A stretch of DNA of 64,000 nucleotides. Source: Hymenobacter guriensis (GTDB lineage: Bacteria; Bacteroidota; Bacteroidia; Cytophagales; Hymenobacteraceae). The notes below the pieces were generated by a model. The model saw only the letters and a list, made by a program, of their open reading frames with translations, was not told where the DNA came from and did not search any database. Where the stretch lies: the NCBI RefSeq assembly GCF_015773195.1, contig NZ_JADWYK010000008.1, positions 1 to 64,000 of the forward strand, written 5' to 3'. Below are positions 1 to 8,399 of the stretch, one piece after another. Both the position numbers and the translations under genes were made by a program. Position 1 is the stretch's first letter. Each line of letters opens with the position of its first letter.

Positions 1-84
1 TTGGATGCGCATTTTCTGGCCTTCGTTCATATTGCCGCAACTATACTCTGGTTGCGCGACTGTTAACACTTCCTAGTGAGCATA

Positions 85-331
85 TTACAGACAATGTCAG
101 CCGTGCGGCGAGTTCTGTCAGTTGCGCAATGGGCATTGTCAGACCCGCAGAAGACATTGTCAATGGCGCGGAAGCCTTTGTCACTCGCGCGGAAGGCATT
201 GACCAGCGCGCAATAACCAATGTCAGTCGCGCATTAGACGTTGTTAGGGGCGCGGAAGGCTTTGTCAGACCCGCAACAGCCAATGGCAGAGGTGCGGGAG
301 GACTTTGTCAGCGGCGCAGAAGGCAATGTTA
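85..331. repeat. Degenerate 21-bp tandem repeat array, about 12 units
   Basis: The TGTCA core (or a one- or two-base variant) recurs at 95, 116, 137, 158, 179, 200, 221, 242, 263, 284, 306 and 327. Every step is 21 bp except one of 22 (284 to 306). Between cores the unit reads roughly GCGCGGAAGGCAT. Because 21 is a multiple of three, both strands read as heptapeptide repeats. On the minus strand the heptad is A-x-L-T-x-x-x; on the plus strand it is G-F-V-R-P-A-E-like. The 22-bp step shifts the frame and stop codons follow, so I read it as a decayed repeat-coding region or non-coding satellite, not a live gene. The rest of 1-484 shows nothing else I can support. Confidence 0.8.
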
Positions 332-484
332 GGCATGCAGGCCGTGACTCAACGGCGGAACGAGGAAGCCTAGGCTGCGGGAGTGTCACGAACTGCTACT
401 GAGGCAGCAAGGGTGTTAACTCAAGGAAGTAGATACTCAGTCTGGGGCATTAGGCATTCAACTCTGCGGATTCCCTTTTTCTGC

Positions 485-1597
485 CTACTTCCTGGCGGGG
501 AAGCACACTTGAAACGTATTGCCGCCGGCAAATAGCCAGGCCTTTTCCGGGCCGGTAAAGGCAGCAGGGGAGACTTTAGAGGCTATGGGTAGTTCTTCTT
601 CCTGCCAACTGCGTCCGGTATCCGTGCTGTGGTAGGCATGGTAGGTATTCAGGGCTACCGTGGTATCGGAGTAGGAAGCCAGCAAGGTGATGCTGCAACC
701 GGAAACGTGGAGGGCTTCTGCTAACAACGGCTGGCCCTGGGAGAGGCCGAAGCTATGGATGCGGCTATAGCGTCCGGTGTGCTGGTCGCGGCGCAGGAGC
801 TGAATGGTTCCGGCAGGGTCGTCGCTGGCCAGCCAGAGGTTGCCGGCCGAGTCGGAAGCCACCGCTTTGTCGACGCGCCCTTGCGGAATAACTTCTACCG
901 TGGCGGCGGATGTTGCCCAATTGATTTTGGCTAGATGCGTGCTGTAGTAGGGCGAGCCAGGGGAAGTGAGCAGCAGCCAAGAAGTGCCATCCGGCGTGTG
1001 TAGGCCCCAGGAAGCTCTGTCCGACAAGGGTAGTGCTGCCCGCTGCCATTGCCGCCCGCCGTCCGTCGTATGGTATATGAGTCGAAGGCCGTGCTCATAA
1101 TGATTGGTAAGGGCAAAGCCCTGGGTTGAGTCGGCGAAGGAAAGGCTGGTAATCTGGTGAGGGAGTACGCCTATCGGTTGCCAGCTCCGGCCCTGGTCCA
1201 CAGAGCGCAGGAGCCGGGAAGAATCCCGCTGAGCGTCGGACTCCTGGAGCTGAACCGCGAATACTACGGGCCCGGCCTTGGTAGTCAGCACAAACCGGCT
1301 CCCGGAGTCGCCGGTGGTTTTCTGCCAGTTGCGCCCTCCGTTAGTGGTCCGAAACAAGGTGGCAACCTGACCAGCACGGAAATCTGAACCCAAGCCACCC
1401 GCATCAGGAAGGATACTGCCCAGTACCAAGCCAGTGGAGTCGTTTATGAACAGCGTGGCCTCTGCATGAAAGCCAGTAAGTGGCAGGCCTTCTCCAGTTA
1501 CCAGCTGCCAGGAAGAAGAATTGGAGGAGCAAGCCGCCGCGCCAACAAACGTCAGGCAATATAACAGGAGGCGGTAACAAGGATGGTTGCGGTTCAT
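485..1597 (-). CDS. Lipoprotein with Asp-box (BNR/YCF48-like) beta-propeller repeats
   Basis: A 370-residue protein. It opens with a lipoprotein-type signal (charged N-terminus, hydrophobic stretch, AAAC with Cys23 as the probable lipidated residue), so it is probably anchored in an envelope membrane. At least four Asp-box motifs of the form S/T-x-D-x-G-x-x-W are visible (TTNGGRNW, SVDQGRSW, TTDGGRQW, STDTGRSW), the hallmark of sialidase/YCF48-type propellers. Such folds usually act as binding or assembly scaffolds; no catalytic set is evident and the ligand is unknown. A TTG at 1606 lies in frame upstream, but ATG at 1597 gives the cleaner signal peptide. It lies 41 bp downstream of the 3' end of the next minus-strand gene and could be cotranscribed with it. 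Confidence 0.8.
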   Translation of the reverse strand: MNRNHPCYRLLLYCLTFVGAAACSSNSSSWQLVTGEGLPLTGFHAEATLFINDSTGLVLGSILPDAGGLGSDFRAGQVATLFRTTNGGRNWQKTTGDSGSRFVLTTKAGPVVFAVQLQESDAQRDSSRLLRSVDQGRSWQPIGVLPHQITSLSFADSTQGFALTNHYEHGLRLIYHTTDGGRQWQRAALPLSDRASWGLHTPDGTSWLLLTSPGSPYYSTHLAKINWATSAATVEVIPQGRVDKAVASDSAGNLWLASDDPAGTIQLLRRDQHTGRYSRIHSFGLSQGQPLLAEALHVSGCSITLLASYSDTTVALNTYHAYHSTDTGRSWQEEELPIASKVSPAAFTGPEKAWLFAGGNTFQVCFPARK

Positions 1598-1638
1598 GAG
1601 CAGCAAGGTAACAACGCCTGCTTATCATTCGGGTACCG

Positions 1639-2499
1639 CTACTTCTCCTCCGTCAGCACGGTGAAGTAGAAGCTGGGGAGCAGGTTATGGACAGTCCAGA
1701 CGGCTTGGCCGTTTTCGCGCTCTACCATGCCGGGCTGCTTCTGGCGCACCACGGGAATGGAAAAATACTTGTTTTCGGGGGCTTGCTTTTCGCTTTGCAG
1801 CCACTGCAGGGTGGCGGCCACGGGCTGACCGTTGAGCACGAGGTGGTAAGGCCGCAAATCCAACTTCAGCCAGCCGGTGCGGGAAGGTGGGCAGAGGAGC
1901 TGCACATCCTGGGTGCTGATCAGCTGGTCGGGGTGGTTGCCGCGCACCGTGTACAGGTTGAGACGAAAACGCAACCGCTCGTACTTGTTGTCGGTGAAAT
2001 AGACGTAGAGCTCTTCGAGGTAGGAGCGCCGCCCAGGAGTAAGCAACGTTCCCAGCTCCCAGCCCCATTCATCATCGACGGTGGTTTTGCCCGAGCTGCC
2101 GGCCATCCAGCGTACATCAGCCTTTTCGGCGGTGCGGCCCAGCTTAGCCGGCTGCACCTTGCGGCTTTGAATGGTAACGCCTTCGAGCACTTGGTGCAGG
2201 GGCTGGAGCTGAAACACCCGCTGCCCGGCCTGCCATTGAGTTGGCGCCACCACATAGGGCATAAAGCCCACGCAGGAAACGAGCAGGGTGTCGTGTACAT
2301 CGGGTGGGAGGCGCAATACGTAACGGCCCTGCTCATCGGCAGCGGTACCAATAGCTTTGCCCGGCACGCCCAGAATGGCAAACGGCACCGGCTCCTTGGT
2401 TTGGGCATTGAGCACCTGGCCAGTGGCTGTTACCATTTGGGCCTGGCTGGTAAAACTAGCCAAGCTCACCAGCAGGAACAGGCAAAGCTTATCAACCAT
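1639..2499 (-). CDS. Secreted CarboxypepD_reg-like domain protein
   Basis: A 286-residue protein. Residues 1-21 form a signal peptide ending SQAQ. Residues about 24-105 look like the carboxypeptidase-D regulatory-like beta-sandwich common at the N-terminus of Bacteroidota outer-membrane proteins (TGQVLNAQTKEPVPFA, then a G-x-Y turn and a VSCVGF strand). The remaining 180 residues are predicted soluble and I do not recognise them; there is no TonB plug or barrel, so this is not a SusC-type receptor. The open frame extends about 260 bp upstream, but ATG at 2499 begins the signal peptide. Function unknown; probably periplasmic or surface exposed. Confidence 0.8.
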   Translation of the reverse strand: MVDKLCLFLLVSLASFTSQAQMVTATGQVLNAQTKEPVPFAILGVPGKAIGTAADEQGRYVLRLPPDVHDTLLVSCVGFMPYVVAPTQWQAGQRVFQLQPLHQVLEGVTIQSRKVQPAKLGRTAEKADVRWMAGSSGKTTVDDEWGWELGTLLTPGRRSYLEELYVYFTDNKYERLRFRLNLYTVRGNHPDQLISTQDVQLLCPPSRTGWLKLDLRPYHLVLNGQPVAATLQWLQSEKQAPENKYFSIPVVRQKQPGMVERENGQAVWTVHNLLPSFYFTVLTEEK

Positions 2500-2602
2500 A
2501 ACAAAGCGAATACGGAAAGTTAATAGCTGGTTACAGACAATGTAAAGAAAGAAACAAAGTAAAGGGGCATTTCCGAAGGAGGGAGGCAGTCGGTAAGCCA
2601 CC

Positions 2603-2643
2603 AAAAAACGCCAGCCTGCCCGTAGGCCCGCTGGCGTTTTTAT
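2603..2643. terminator. Bidirectional Rho-independent terminator
   Basis: An 11-bp stem (AAAACGCCAGC paired with GCTGGCGTTTT) with A and T runs on either side. It lies 20 bp beyond the stop of the minus-strand gene at 2663-3019. Confidence 0.85.
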
Positions 2644-2662
2644 AACCCCGGCAATGGTTGGT

Positions 2663-3019
2663 TTATGAGTGAGCGGCCTTCTTTTCCAGGGCCTGCAACA
2701 GCTCATCGGCCGCCTTTTCAATGTCTTGGTAGCCTTGCTGAGCCGCCCGCTCCTTGGCCGCAATCAGCCCGTCGCGGTGCACAGTTTTGAAGTCGCCGTA
2801 GGGGAAGTGGTAGCGGCCCTTGGTGTCTTCGCCCTTGGTTTCGTCGAGGCCCAGGTGCCACTGGCCGTATTCGGCTATTTCGTGCTTTTCCAGAAACTTG
2901 TTTTCCTGGGTCGTGTCGGGGTTGTGCTGGCCCCAGTGGCCTTGGTCGTTTTTGAGTTTGCCGTCCGCAATTAGCTGTTTGGCAAACTTCACGGCGGCAG
3001 TATTCAGGTGCAGGCTCAT
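2663..3019 (-). CDS. Small hydrophilic protein of unknown function
   Basis: A 118-residue soluble protein without signal peptide or membrane segment. It is rich in charged, His and aromatic residues in the centre (GHWGQHNPDT, EYGQWHLGLDE, RYHFPYGDFKTVHRDG) and ends in an alanine/glutamate-rich helix. The conserved-looking pattern suggests a real family, but I cannot name it. An in-frame upstream extension exists; ATG at 3019 is preferred because the added residues look like translated spacer. It is followed by a strong terminator, so it probably ends a transcript. Confidence 0.7.
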   Translation of the reverse strand: MSLHLNTAAVKFAKQLIADGKLKNDQGHWGQHNPDTTQENKFLEKHEIAEYGQWHLGLDETKGEDTKGRYHFPYGDFKTVHRDGLIAAKERAAQQGYQDIEKAADELLQALEKKAAHS

Positions 3020-3142
3020 AGGAAGGGAGGTTGAGTTAGAGAACGGCCAGTCACCGGTGGTTGGCCTTGCCAGCGTGTACGCAGGAGTTGGCAGGCCGTT
3101 GGTGCCCGGCAGGCTCCTGGCAACTGACAACGGAGCCATAGA

Positions 3143-3991
3143 TTAAAGCCAATTGATGCCGGTACTGAGTGCCAGCCGCCAGAGCAGAGCCAGCAGCAGC
3201 GTAAGCAACACGAAGCCCGAGGCAACAACTGTCTTCTGCGGGTACGGCACGGTTTCCTCAAAAAGCTCGTTGCGGCTGGCTACGCTGAGCGGCAACACGA
3301 GCAGACCCATCGTGAGAAACAATAGGCCCTCGTGACGCGTCAGGTCGGGTAACTTCAGCAAAGCCAGAAAGGCGCTGCCCCCCAGCCAGGGCACCAGCAG
3401 CCCGCTGAAAATCAGCTGCCCCCGGTTCTTGTAAAGCATCATCGTGCGCGAGTCGTGACTCTGCAGAAAGGCCACCGCCGACAGGTAGCCGACCGCCACC
3501 GCTACCAGGCCACCTACTACTGCCAGCACGATGGGCAGCGTCTGGCCCCCCGAAATAAACAGCCAGCGCGGCACGTACCAGAAGCCTTTGTGGGTAAAGC
3601 AGCCGGCAATGAGCCCGCCTACCACCAGGTTGAAGAAGTGCAGGGCCAGCCAGAAGTAGAGCAGCTTGAGCCGGCCCTTGCGGCCCCGGCCGCGAAACCA
3701 GAACAGTGCCCCAAACGTCAGGGCCAGCAGTAGGCACAGCAGTGGCCCCGCCCCGTACACTGCAACGACGGCAATGCGCCACCACTGCTGGTTGGAAATC
3801 AGAAACTGAATGTGGCTCACGTGCACCGTGAGCGGTATGCCCAGCCGGTGAGCCATGGCCGCCGTAGCCAGCTGGTGTACCCCGTAGGCCAGCAGGTAGG
3901 CCAGCACGTAGAGAGCGGTGGAGTTGAGGGCCGTAATAGTGGCTTTGCTGGACTCCAGGCGGGAAACAGGACGGGTAAGCTCGACATTCAT
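3143..3991 (-). CDS. Polytopic membrane protein, family not recognised
   Basis: A 282-residue protein with about seven hydrophobic segments separated by short loops, one carrying RGRGRKGR, which the positive-inside rule would place in the cytoplasm. An early segment reads HQLATAAMAHRLG, which vaguely recalls an M50 protease HExxH helix, but the Glu and second His are missing, so I do not call it a protease. ATG at 3991 is the only good start. It is transcribed away from lepA, with 132 bp between the two starts. Confidence 0.75.
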   Translation of the reverse strand: MNVELTRPVSRLESSKATITALNSTALYVLAYLLAYGVHQLATAAMAHRLGIPLTVHVSHIQFLISNQQWWRIAVVAVYGAGPLLCLLLALTFGALFWFRGRGRKGRLKLLYFWLALHFFNLVVGGLIAGCFTHKGFWYVPRWLFISGGQTLPIVLAVVGGLVAVAVGYLSAVAFLQSHDSRTMMLYKNRGQLIFSGLLVPWLGGSAFLALLKLPDLTRHEGLLFLTMGLLVLPLSVASRNELFEETVPYPQKTVVASGFVLLTLLLALLWRLALSTGINWL

Positions 3992-4093
3992 AGCAGGAAA
4001 AAAGCAGTTCGCAGCCCAAGATACTGAATGCCCCGCAGGCGGCCATATGCACCGGCCAACTCGGGTAAACTAGCTTTTCCGGGCCGTTTTGCC

Positions 4094-4101
4094 TACCTTC
4101 G
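4094..4101 (+). promoter_or_regulatory. Bacteroidota-type -7 element upstream of lepA
   Basis: TACCTTCG resembles the TAnnTTTG -7 consensus of the Bacteroidota housekeeping sigma factor and lies 23 bp before the lepA GTG. A T-rich stretch about 20 bp upstream could serve as the -33 element. Confidence 0.5.
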
Positions 4102-4123
4102 CAGCTAGAAAAAACTGTCTCTA

Positions 4124-5911
4124 GTGAAGAACATCCGCAATTTCTGCATCATCGCCCACATCGACCACGGCAAAAGTACGCTGGCCGACCGCCTGCTGGA
4201 ATTTACCAGCACCGTGGCCAAGCGCGATATGCAAGCCCAGCTGCTCGACAACATGGACTTGGAGCGGGAGCGGGGCATCACCATCAAGAGCCACGCCATC
4301 CAGATGCAGTATCAGTACAAGGGCGAGCAGTACACGCTCAACCTGATTGATACGCCCGGCCACGTCGATTTCAGCTACGAAGTTTCCCGCTCCATTGCCG
4401 CATGCGAAGGCGCTCTGCTGATTGTGGATTCCTCGCAGGGGATTGAGGCCCAGACGATTTCCAACCTGTACTTGGCTATTGGTTCCGACCTGACCATCAT
4501 CCCGGTGCTCAACAAAATCGACCTGCCCCACTCCATGCCGGAGGAGGTATCAGATGAAATTGTGGACCTGATCGGCTGCGACCGGGACGAAATCATCCAT
4601 GCCTCGGGCAAGGCCGGTATTGGTATCGAAAATATCCTTAACGCCATCTGTGAGCGGATTCCCGCGCCCCAGGGCGACCCGGAGGCCCCGCTACAGGCCC
4701 TCATCTTCGACTCGGTTTTCAACTCTTACCGGGGTATCGAAGTCCTGTTTCGTATCAAGAACGGCACCATGCGCAAGGGCGACAAGCTCCGCTTCATGGC
4801 TACCGGCAAGGAATACGGCGCCGACGAAATCGGCATTCTGGGCCTCAACCAGGAGCCACGCCAGGAAGTGGCGGCCGGCAACGTAGGCTACCTCATTTCC
4901 GGCATCAAGGAAGCGCGCGAAGTAAAAGTAGGCGACACCATCACCCACGTAGCGCGCCCCACGGCCGAGGCTATTCAGGGCTTTGAGGACGTGAAACCCA
5001 TGGTATTCGCCGGCATTTACCCTGTGGATACCACCGAGTACGAAGAACTCCGCTCCTGCATGGAAAAGCTGCAGCTCAACGACGCCTCCCTCGTGTGGGA
5101 GCCTGAAACCTCGGTGGCCCTGGGCTTCGGCTTCCGCTGCGGCTTCCTGGGCATGCTCCACATGGAGATTGTGCAGGAGCGTCTGGAGCGCGAGTTCAAC
5201 ATGACGGTGATTACCACCGTGCCCTCGGTGCAGTTTCACGCCACCGGCACCAAAGACCAGCGGCTGACCATCAATGCCCCGAGCGAAATGCCCGAGCCGA
5301 ACATGATCAAGCTGATTGAGGAGCCCTACATCAAGGCCCAGATTATTACGGCGGCCGATTACGTGGGTTCCATCATCACGCTGTGCATGGAGAAGCGCGG
5401 CATCATCAAGGGCCAGAGCTACCTGACGAGTGAGCGGGTGGAAATGACGTTTGAGCTGCCCCTGTCGGAAATCGTGTTCGACTTCTTCGACAAGCTCAAA
5501 ACCATTTCGCGCGGCTACGCTTCCCTCGACTACGAGCTGATCGGCTTCCGCGAGTCGGATATGGTAAAGCTGGACGTGATGCTGAACGGGGAGAAGGTGG
5601 ATGCCTTGTCGGCCATTGTGCACCGCAGCAAGAGCTACGACTGGGGCCGCCGCCTCTGCGAAAAGCTGCGCGAGCTGCTGCCCCGCCAGCAGTTCGAAAT
5701 TGCCATTCAGGCCAGCATCGGCCAGAAAATTATTGCCCGCGAAACCGTAAAGGCCCTGCGCAAAAACGTAATTGCCAAATGCTACGGCGGCGACATCAGC
5801 CGCAAGCGCAAGCTGCTCGAAAAGCAGAAGGAAGGCAAGAAGCGGATGCGCCAGGTAGGGTCCGTTGAGATTCCGCAGGAGGCCTTCCTGGCCGTATTGA
5901 AAATTGACTAA
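4124..5911 (+). CDS. lepA: Elongation factor 4 (LepA), ribosome back-translocase GTPase
   Basis: A 595-residue protein, the usual LepA length. It shows the translational GTPase G1 loop AHIDHGKST at residues 11-19, the G2 region [10 protein letters not shown]3 DTPGH and G4 NKID. Domains II, III and V of EF-G type follow, and the LepA-specific C-terminal domain ends with the basic segment [20 protein letters not shown]. LepA binds ribosomes on the inner face of the membrane and remodels stalled or misassembled complexes. The start is GTG at 4124, which gives the conserved N-terminus [19 protein letters not shown]. The gene is followed by its own terminator. Confidence 0.97.
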   Translation: MKNIRNFCIIAHIDHGKSTLADRLLEFTSTVAKRDMQAQLLDNMDLERERGITIKSHAIQMQYQYKGEQYTLNLIDTPGHVDFSYEVSRSIAACEGALLIVDSSQGIEAQTISNLYLAIGSDLTIIPVLNKIDLPHSMPEEVSDEIVDLIGCDRDEIIHASGKAGIGIENILNAICERIPAPQGDPEAPLQALIFDSVFNSYRGIEVLFRIKNGTMRKGDKLRFMATGKEYGADEIGILGLNQEPRQEVAAGNVGYLISGIKEAREVKVGDTITHVARPTAEAIQGFEDVKPMVFAGIYPVDTTEYEELRSCMEKLQLNDASLVWEPETSVALGFGFRCGFLGMLHMEIVQERLEREFNMTVITTVPSVQFHATGTKDQRLTINAPSEMPEPNMIKLIEEPYIKAQIITAADYVGSIITLCMEKRGIIKGQSYLTSERVEMTFELPLSEIVFDFFDKLKTISRGYASLDYELIGFRESDMVKLDVMLNGEKVDALSAIVHRSKSYDWGRRLCEKLRELLPRQQFEIAIQASIGQKIIARETVKALRKNVIAKCYGGDISRKRKLLEKQKEGKKRMRQVGSVEIPQEAFLAVLKID

Positions 5912-5916
5912 TGCTG

Positions 5917-5948
5917 AAACGCGGCTCCGAAAGGGCCGCGTTTCTTTT
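5917..5948 (+). terminator. lepA terminator
   Basis: AAACGCGGC pairs with GCCGCGTTT around a short loop, followed by TCTTTT. It begins 6 bp after the lepA stop codon. Confidence 0.85.
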
Positions 5949-6383
5949 ATGTTGCGAAAGGTAAAGATGGGACGCAGAATTCTACTGATGCTAGCGTTTG
6001 GAATTGCCTTCGGGCTCGGCTACCTGCTTCGGGGACTCCAGCCACCTGCAATTGACAAAGCATATGAAGTAGTTATGCAATCCGGGCATTATATACAGGG
6101 TCGAAACGCTCTGCTGCCTCCTTACCCTAGTGAATTGAACAACGCCATAATATTCCAACGGGCTGCCCAAAAAGCCAACTGGCAGTTACCGGGCCTCACT
6201 TATTCAAGTGGAGTAAACAATGATGCCATGCGAAACTGTATCCGCGTTGTCAGGCAGGACGGTAAGCGGTTTGAAGCGCTATCAGTACCTAAGGAAATAT
6301 TGGGCGGTACGTATTACCTGATAAGCAATGATTTACTTTATGAGCTGTTGCCGATACCCATAAAAATTACGCACGAGAAATAG
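5949..6383 (+). CDS. Single-pass membrane-anchored protein of unknown function
   Basis: A 144-residue protein. A basic N-terminus (MLRKVKMGRR) is followed by one hydrophobic segment (about residues 11-27) and a soluble domain of about 115 residues, so an N-in membrane anchor or uncleaved signal is likely. I do not recognise the domain. ATG at 5949 abuts the lepA terminator; ATG at 5967 would be an equally plausible start. Base composition is visibly lower in GC than lepA or folD, which may point to more recent acquisition. No partner gene is evident. Confidence 0.6.
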   Translation: MLRKVKMGRRILLMLAFGIAFGLGYLLRGLQPPAIDKAYEVVMQSGHYIQGRNALLPPYPSELNNAIIFQRAAQKANWQLPGLTYSSGVNNDAMRNCIRVVRQDGKRFEALSVPKEILGGTYYLISNDLLYELLPIPIKITHEK

Positions 6384-6476
6384 GATATACCCTCACCAGC
6401 CAAATTTCAAGACAACTCTTTCTTTCACCTCATACACTTCCCCTGACACGGCGAGGTATGATTACCACCTCACCCC

Positions 6477-6668
6477 ATGTCGAATACCCTTCTCAAGAAC
6501 TGCACGAGCCCGGAACAGCTAGAAAAAATCATCAAAGGCCAGGAGCGTAAGTTCCGCTGGCGCGACGACTGGCCCGCTATGGAAGCCGCTTTGCAGGCTG
6601 CCGGCGCCGCCGCCATTGCCGCCCACGCCAGCAAGCCCAAGCCCGAACAACCACAGGACATAGCCTAA
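6477..6668 (+). CDS. Small protein upstream of folD
   Basis: A 63-residue soluble peptide ([17 protein letters not shown]...), with an N-terminal charged helix, a WRDDW motif and an alanine-rich helix, ending in a proline/lysine tail. It lies 10 bp ahead of folD on the same strand, so the two are probably cotranscribed. No known domain is seen. The codon use matches the neighbours, which argues for a genuine gene. Confidence 0.6.
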   Translation: MSNTLLKNCTSPEQLEKIIKGQERKFRWRDDWPAMEAALQAAGAAAIAAHASKPKPEQPQDIA

Positions 6669-6678
6669 CTCTCGCATC

Positions 6679-7590
6679 ATGACCACAGCCCCCGACGCCC
6701 CCACCTACCGCCTTATCGACGGCAAGCAGACCGCCGAGGCCATTAAAGAAGAAATTGCCGCCGAAGTAGCCCAGCGCCGCGCCGCCGGTCAGAAAGTGCC
6801 CCACCTGGCCGCCGTGCTGGTAGGCCACGATGGCGGCTCCGAAACCTACGTGCGCAACAAAGTGCTGGCCTGCGAGCGGGTAGGATTCGAAAGCACCCTG
6901 CTCCGCTACGAAGACACCATGACGGAAGCCGAGCTGCTGGCCAAAGTAGCGGAGCTGAACGAAGACGACAACATTGACGGCTTCATCGTGCAGCTGCCCT
7001 TGCCGCGTCACATTTCCTCCGAAAAGGTGATTGAGGCCATCCGCCCCGAAAAGGACGTGGACGGTTTCCACCCCATGAACATCGGCCGGATGGTGGCCGG
7101 GCTGCCCGCCCTGTTGCCCGCTACGCCCTCGGGCATTGTGGAACTGCTGCGCCGCTATAAGCTGCCTACCGATGGCAAGCACTGCGTGGTTATCGGCCGA
7201 AGCAACATCGTGGGCACGCCGGTTAGCATCCTGCTGGCGAAGAACTTGGAGCCTGGCAACTGCACGGTTACTTTATGCCACTCGCGTACTCAGAACCTGG
7301 CCGAAATTACTCGCACCGCCGATATCCTGGTGGCTGCCCTGGGTCGCCCGGAGTTCGTGACGGCCGATATGGTGAAGCCTGGTGCTGTGGTTATCGACGT
7401 AGGCACTACCCGGGTGGAAGATGCTAGCCGGAAAGCCGGCTGGGCGCTGAAGGGCGACGTGAAGTTCGATGAAGTAGCTCCGTTCACTTCCTACATCACG
7501 CCCGTGCCCGGTGGCGTAGGGCCCATGACCATTGCCATGCTACTGCTTAATACCCTGCGGGCAGCGAAAGGCGAGGTGTACGCCCGGTAG
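6679..7590 (+). CDS. folD: Bifunctional methylene-THF dehydrogenase/methenyl-THF cyclohydrolase
   Basis: A 303-residue FolD. It interconverts 5,10-methylene-, 5,10-methenyl- and 10-formyl-tetrahydrofolate in the cytosol for purine, fMet-tRNA and thymidylate supply. Visible signatures are YVRNK with the catalytic Tyr57 and Lys61, QLPLP, the substrate-loop ATPSG, the cofactor-binding GRSNIVGTP, and the C-terminal [10 protein letters not shown]. The usual PCTP motif reads PATP here, a tolerated change. ATG at 6679 follows the small upstream gene by 10 bp. About 13 residues of non-conserved leader precede the conserved YRLIDGK. Confidence 0.96.
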   Translation: MTTAPDAPTYRLIDGKQTAEAIKEEIAAEVAQRRAAGQKVPHLAAVLVGHDGGSETYVRNKVLACERVGFESTLLRYEDTMTEAELLAKVAELNEDDNIDGFIVQLPLPRHISSEKVIEAIRPEKDVDGFHPMNIGRMVAGLPALLPATPSGIVELLRRYKLPTDGKHCVVIGRSNIVGTPVSILLAKNLEPGNCTVTLCHSRTQNLAEITRTADILVAALGRPEFVTADMVKPGAVVIDVGTTRVEDASRKAGWALKGDVKFDEVAPFTSYITPVPGGVGPMTIAMLLLNTLRAAKGEVYAR

Positions 7591-7606
7591 AATCCTATTT
7601 TTCCGG

Positions 7607-7614
7607 TATCTTTG
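7607..7614 (+). promoter_or_regulatory. -7 element (TATCTTTG) upstream of queE
   Basis: An exact match to TAnnTTTG, 17 bp after the folD stop. It would start a transcript near 7621, leaving a leader of about 110 nt before the likely queE start. Confidence 0.6.
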
Positions 7615-7660
7615 GCTTTCATTTGCCGCCGGATTCTGTTACTTTTCAGGTCGGACGTCT

Positions 7661-7715
7661 GGGGCGGAACTATGCTGCGAGGTAGCTGGTTCCGCCCCGG
7701 AAACCGGCCTTTTTG
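7661..7715 (+). promoter_or_regulatory. Attenuator-like hairpin in the queE leader
   Basis: GGGGCGGAAC at 7661-7670 is perfectly complementary to GTTCCGCCCC at 7689-7698. A smaller CCGG-AAA-CCGG fold at 7697-7707 and the run CCTTTTTGATTTT follow directly. The structure lies downstream of the putative queE -7 element and upstream of the coding start, so it is either a late folD terminator or a transcription attenuator. I do not see a canonical preQ1-I motif. Confidence 0.5.
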
Positions 7716-7729
7716 ATTTTGCTTGCGCT

Positions 7730-8383
7730 TTGACTGACTTACTTACTTCTCTGCCCGTCCTTTCCTCCCTCATACCGGATACTACGGCGGCTCTGCCGCT
7801 GATGGAACAGTTTTATACTATTCAGGGTGAGGGGTATAACGCCGGGCGCGCGGCCTACTTCCTGCGCCTGGGCGGCTGCGACGTAGGCTGCGTGTGGTGC
7901 GACGTGAAGGAATCCTGGGATGCCGGGCAGCACCCGCGCGTGGCTCTGGCCGATATGGTGCAGGCCGCCACCGCACACCCCGGCCGCAACGTGGTCATCA
8001 CCGGGGGCGAGCCGCTGATGTACAATCTTACGGACCTCACCAAGGCTCTGAAAGAAGCCGGTTGCCAGACCTGGCTGGAAACCTCGGGCGCGTATCCACT
8101 TACCGGCACCTGGGACTGGGTGTGCGTGTCGCCCAAGAAGTTCAAGGCGCCGCGGCCCGACGTGGTGGCACAGGCGCACGAACTCAAGGTAGTGGTGTTC
8201 AACAAGAGCGACTTTGCCTGGGCCGAGCAGCATGCCGCCCTGGCCGGACCCCACACGCGCCTTTACCTGCAGCCGGAGTGGAGCAAAGCCGCCGCCATTA
8301 CGCCCCTGCTCATCGACTACGTGAAGGAGCACCCGCAGTGGCAGGTGTCCCTGCAAACGCATAAGTACCTCGATATTCCCTAA
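7730..8383 (+). CDS. queE: 7-carboxy-7-deazaguanine synthase (radical SAM)
   Basis: The enzyme converts 6-carboxy-tetrahydropterin to 7-carboxy-7-deazaguanine in queuosine-precursor synthesis. The radical-SAM cluster motif is the C-x3-C-x2-C seen as CDVGCVWC; FYTIQGEG near the N-terminus and TGGEPL (SAM binding) are typical of QueE. Start choice is uncertain. The first in-frame ATG (7802) begins right at MEQFYTIQGEG, leaving no residues before the conserved core. A TTG at 7730 adds 24 residues and gives 217 residues, closer to the family norm, so I prefer it. No other queuosine gene is nearby. Confidence 0.92.
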   Translation: MTDLLTSLPVLSSLIPDTTAALPLMEQFYTIQGEGYNAGRAAYFLRLGGCDVGCVWCDVKESWDAGQHPRVALADMVQAATAHPGRNVVITGGEPLMYNLTDLTKALKEAGCQTWLETSGAYPLTGTWDWVCVSPKKFKAPRPDVVAQAHELKVVVFNKSDFAWAEQHAALAGPHTRLYLQPEWSKAAAITPLLIDYVKEHPQWQVSLQTHKYLDIP

Positions 8384-8399
8384 GCTCCCACCACCGTGT

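Noticed and set aside
129..332. Small plus-strand gene made of heptads within the 21-bp array
   Set aside because: Both strands give heptads because the period is 21; the frame breaks at the 22-bp step, so I keep it as a repeat rather than a gene.
3143..3991. M50 site-2 protease
   Set aside because: The candidate helix lacks the Glu and second His of HExxH.
4691..5623. Long antisense frame of 310 codons within lepA
   Set aside because: It lies wholly opposite a well-conserved gene, has no family resemblance and is His/Val-rich in the way expected of GC-rich complementary frames.
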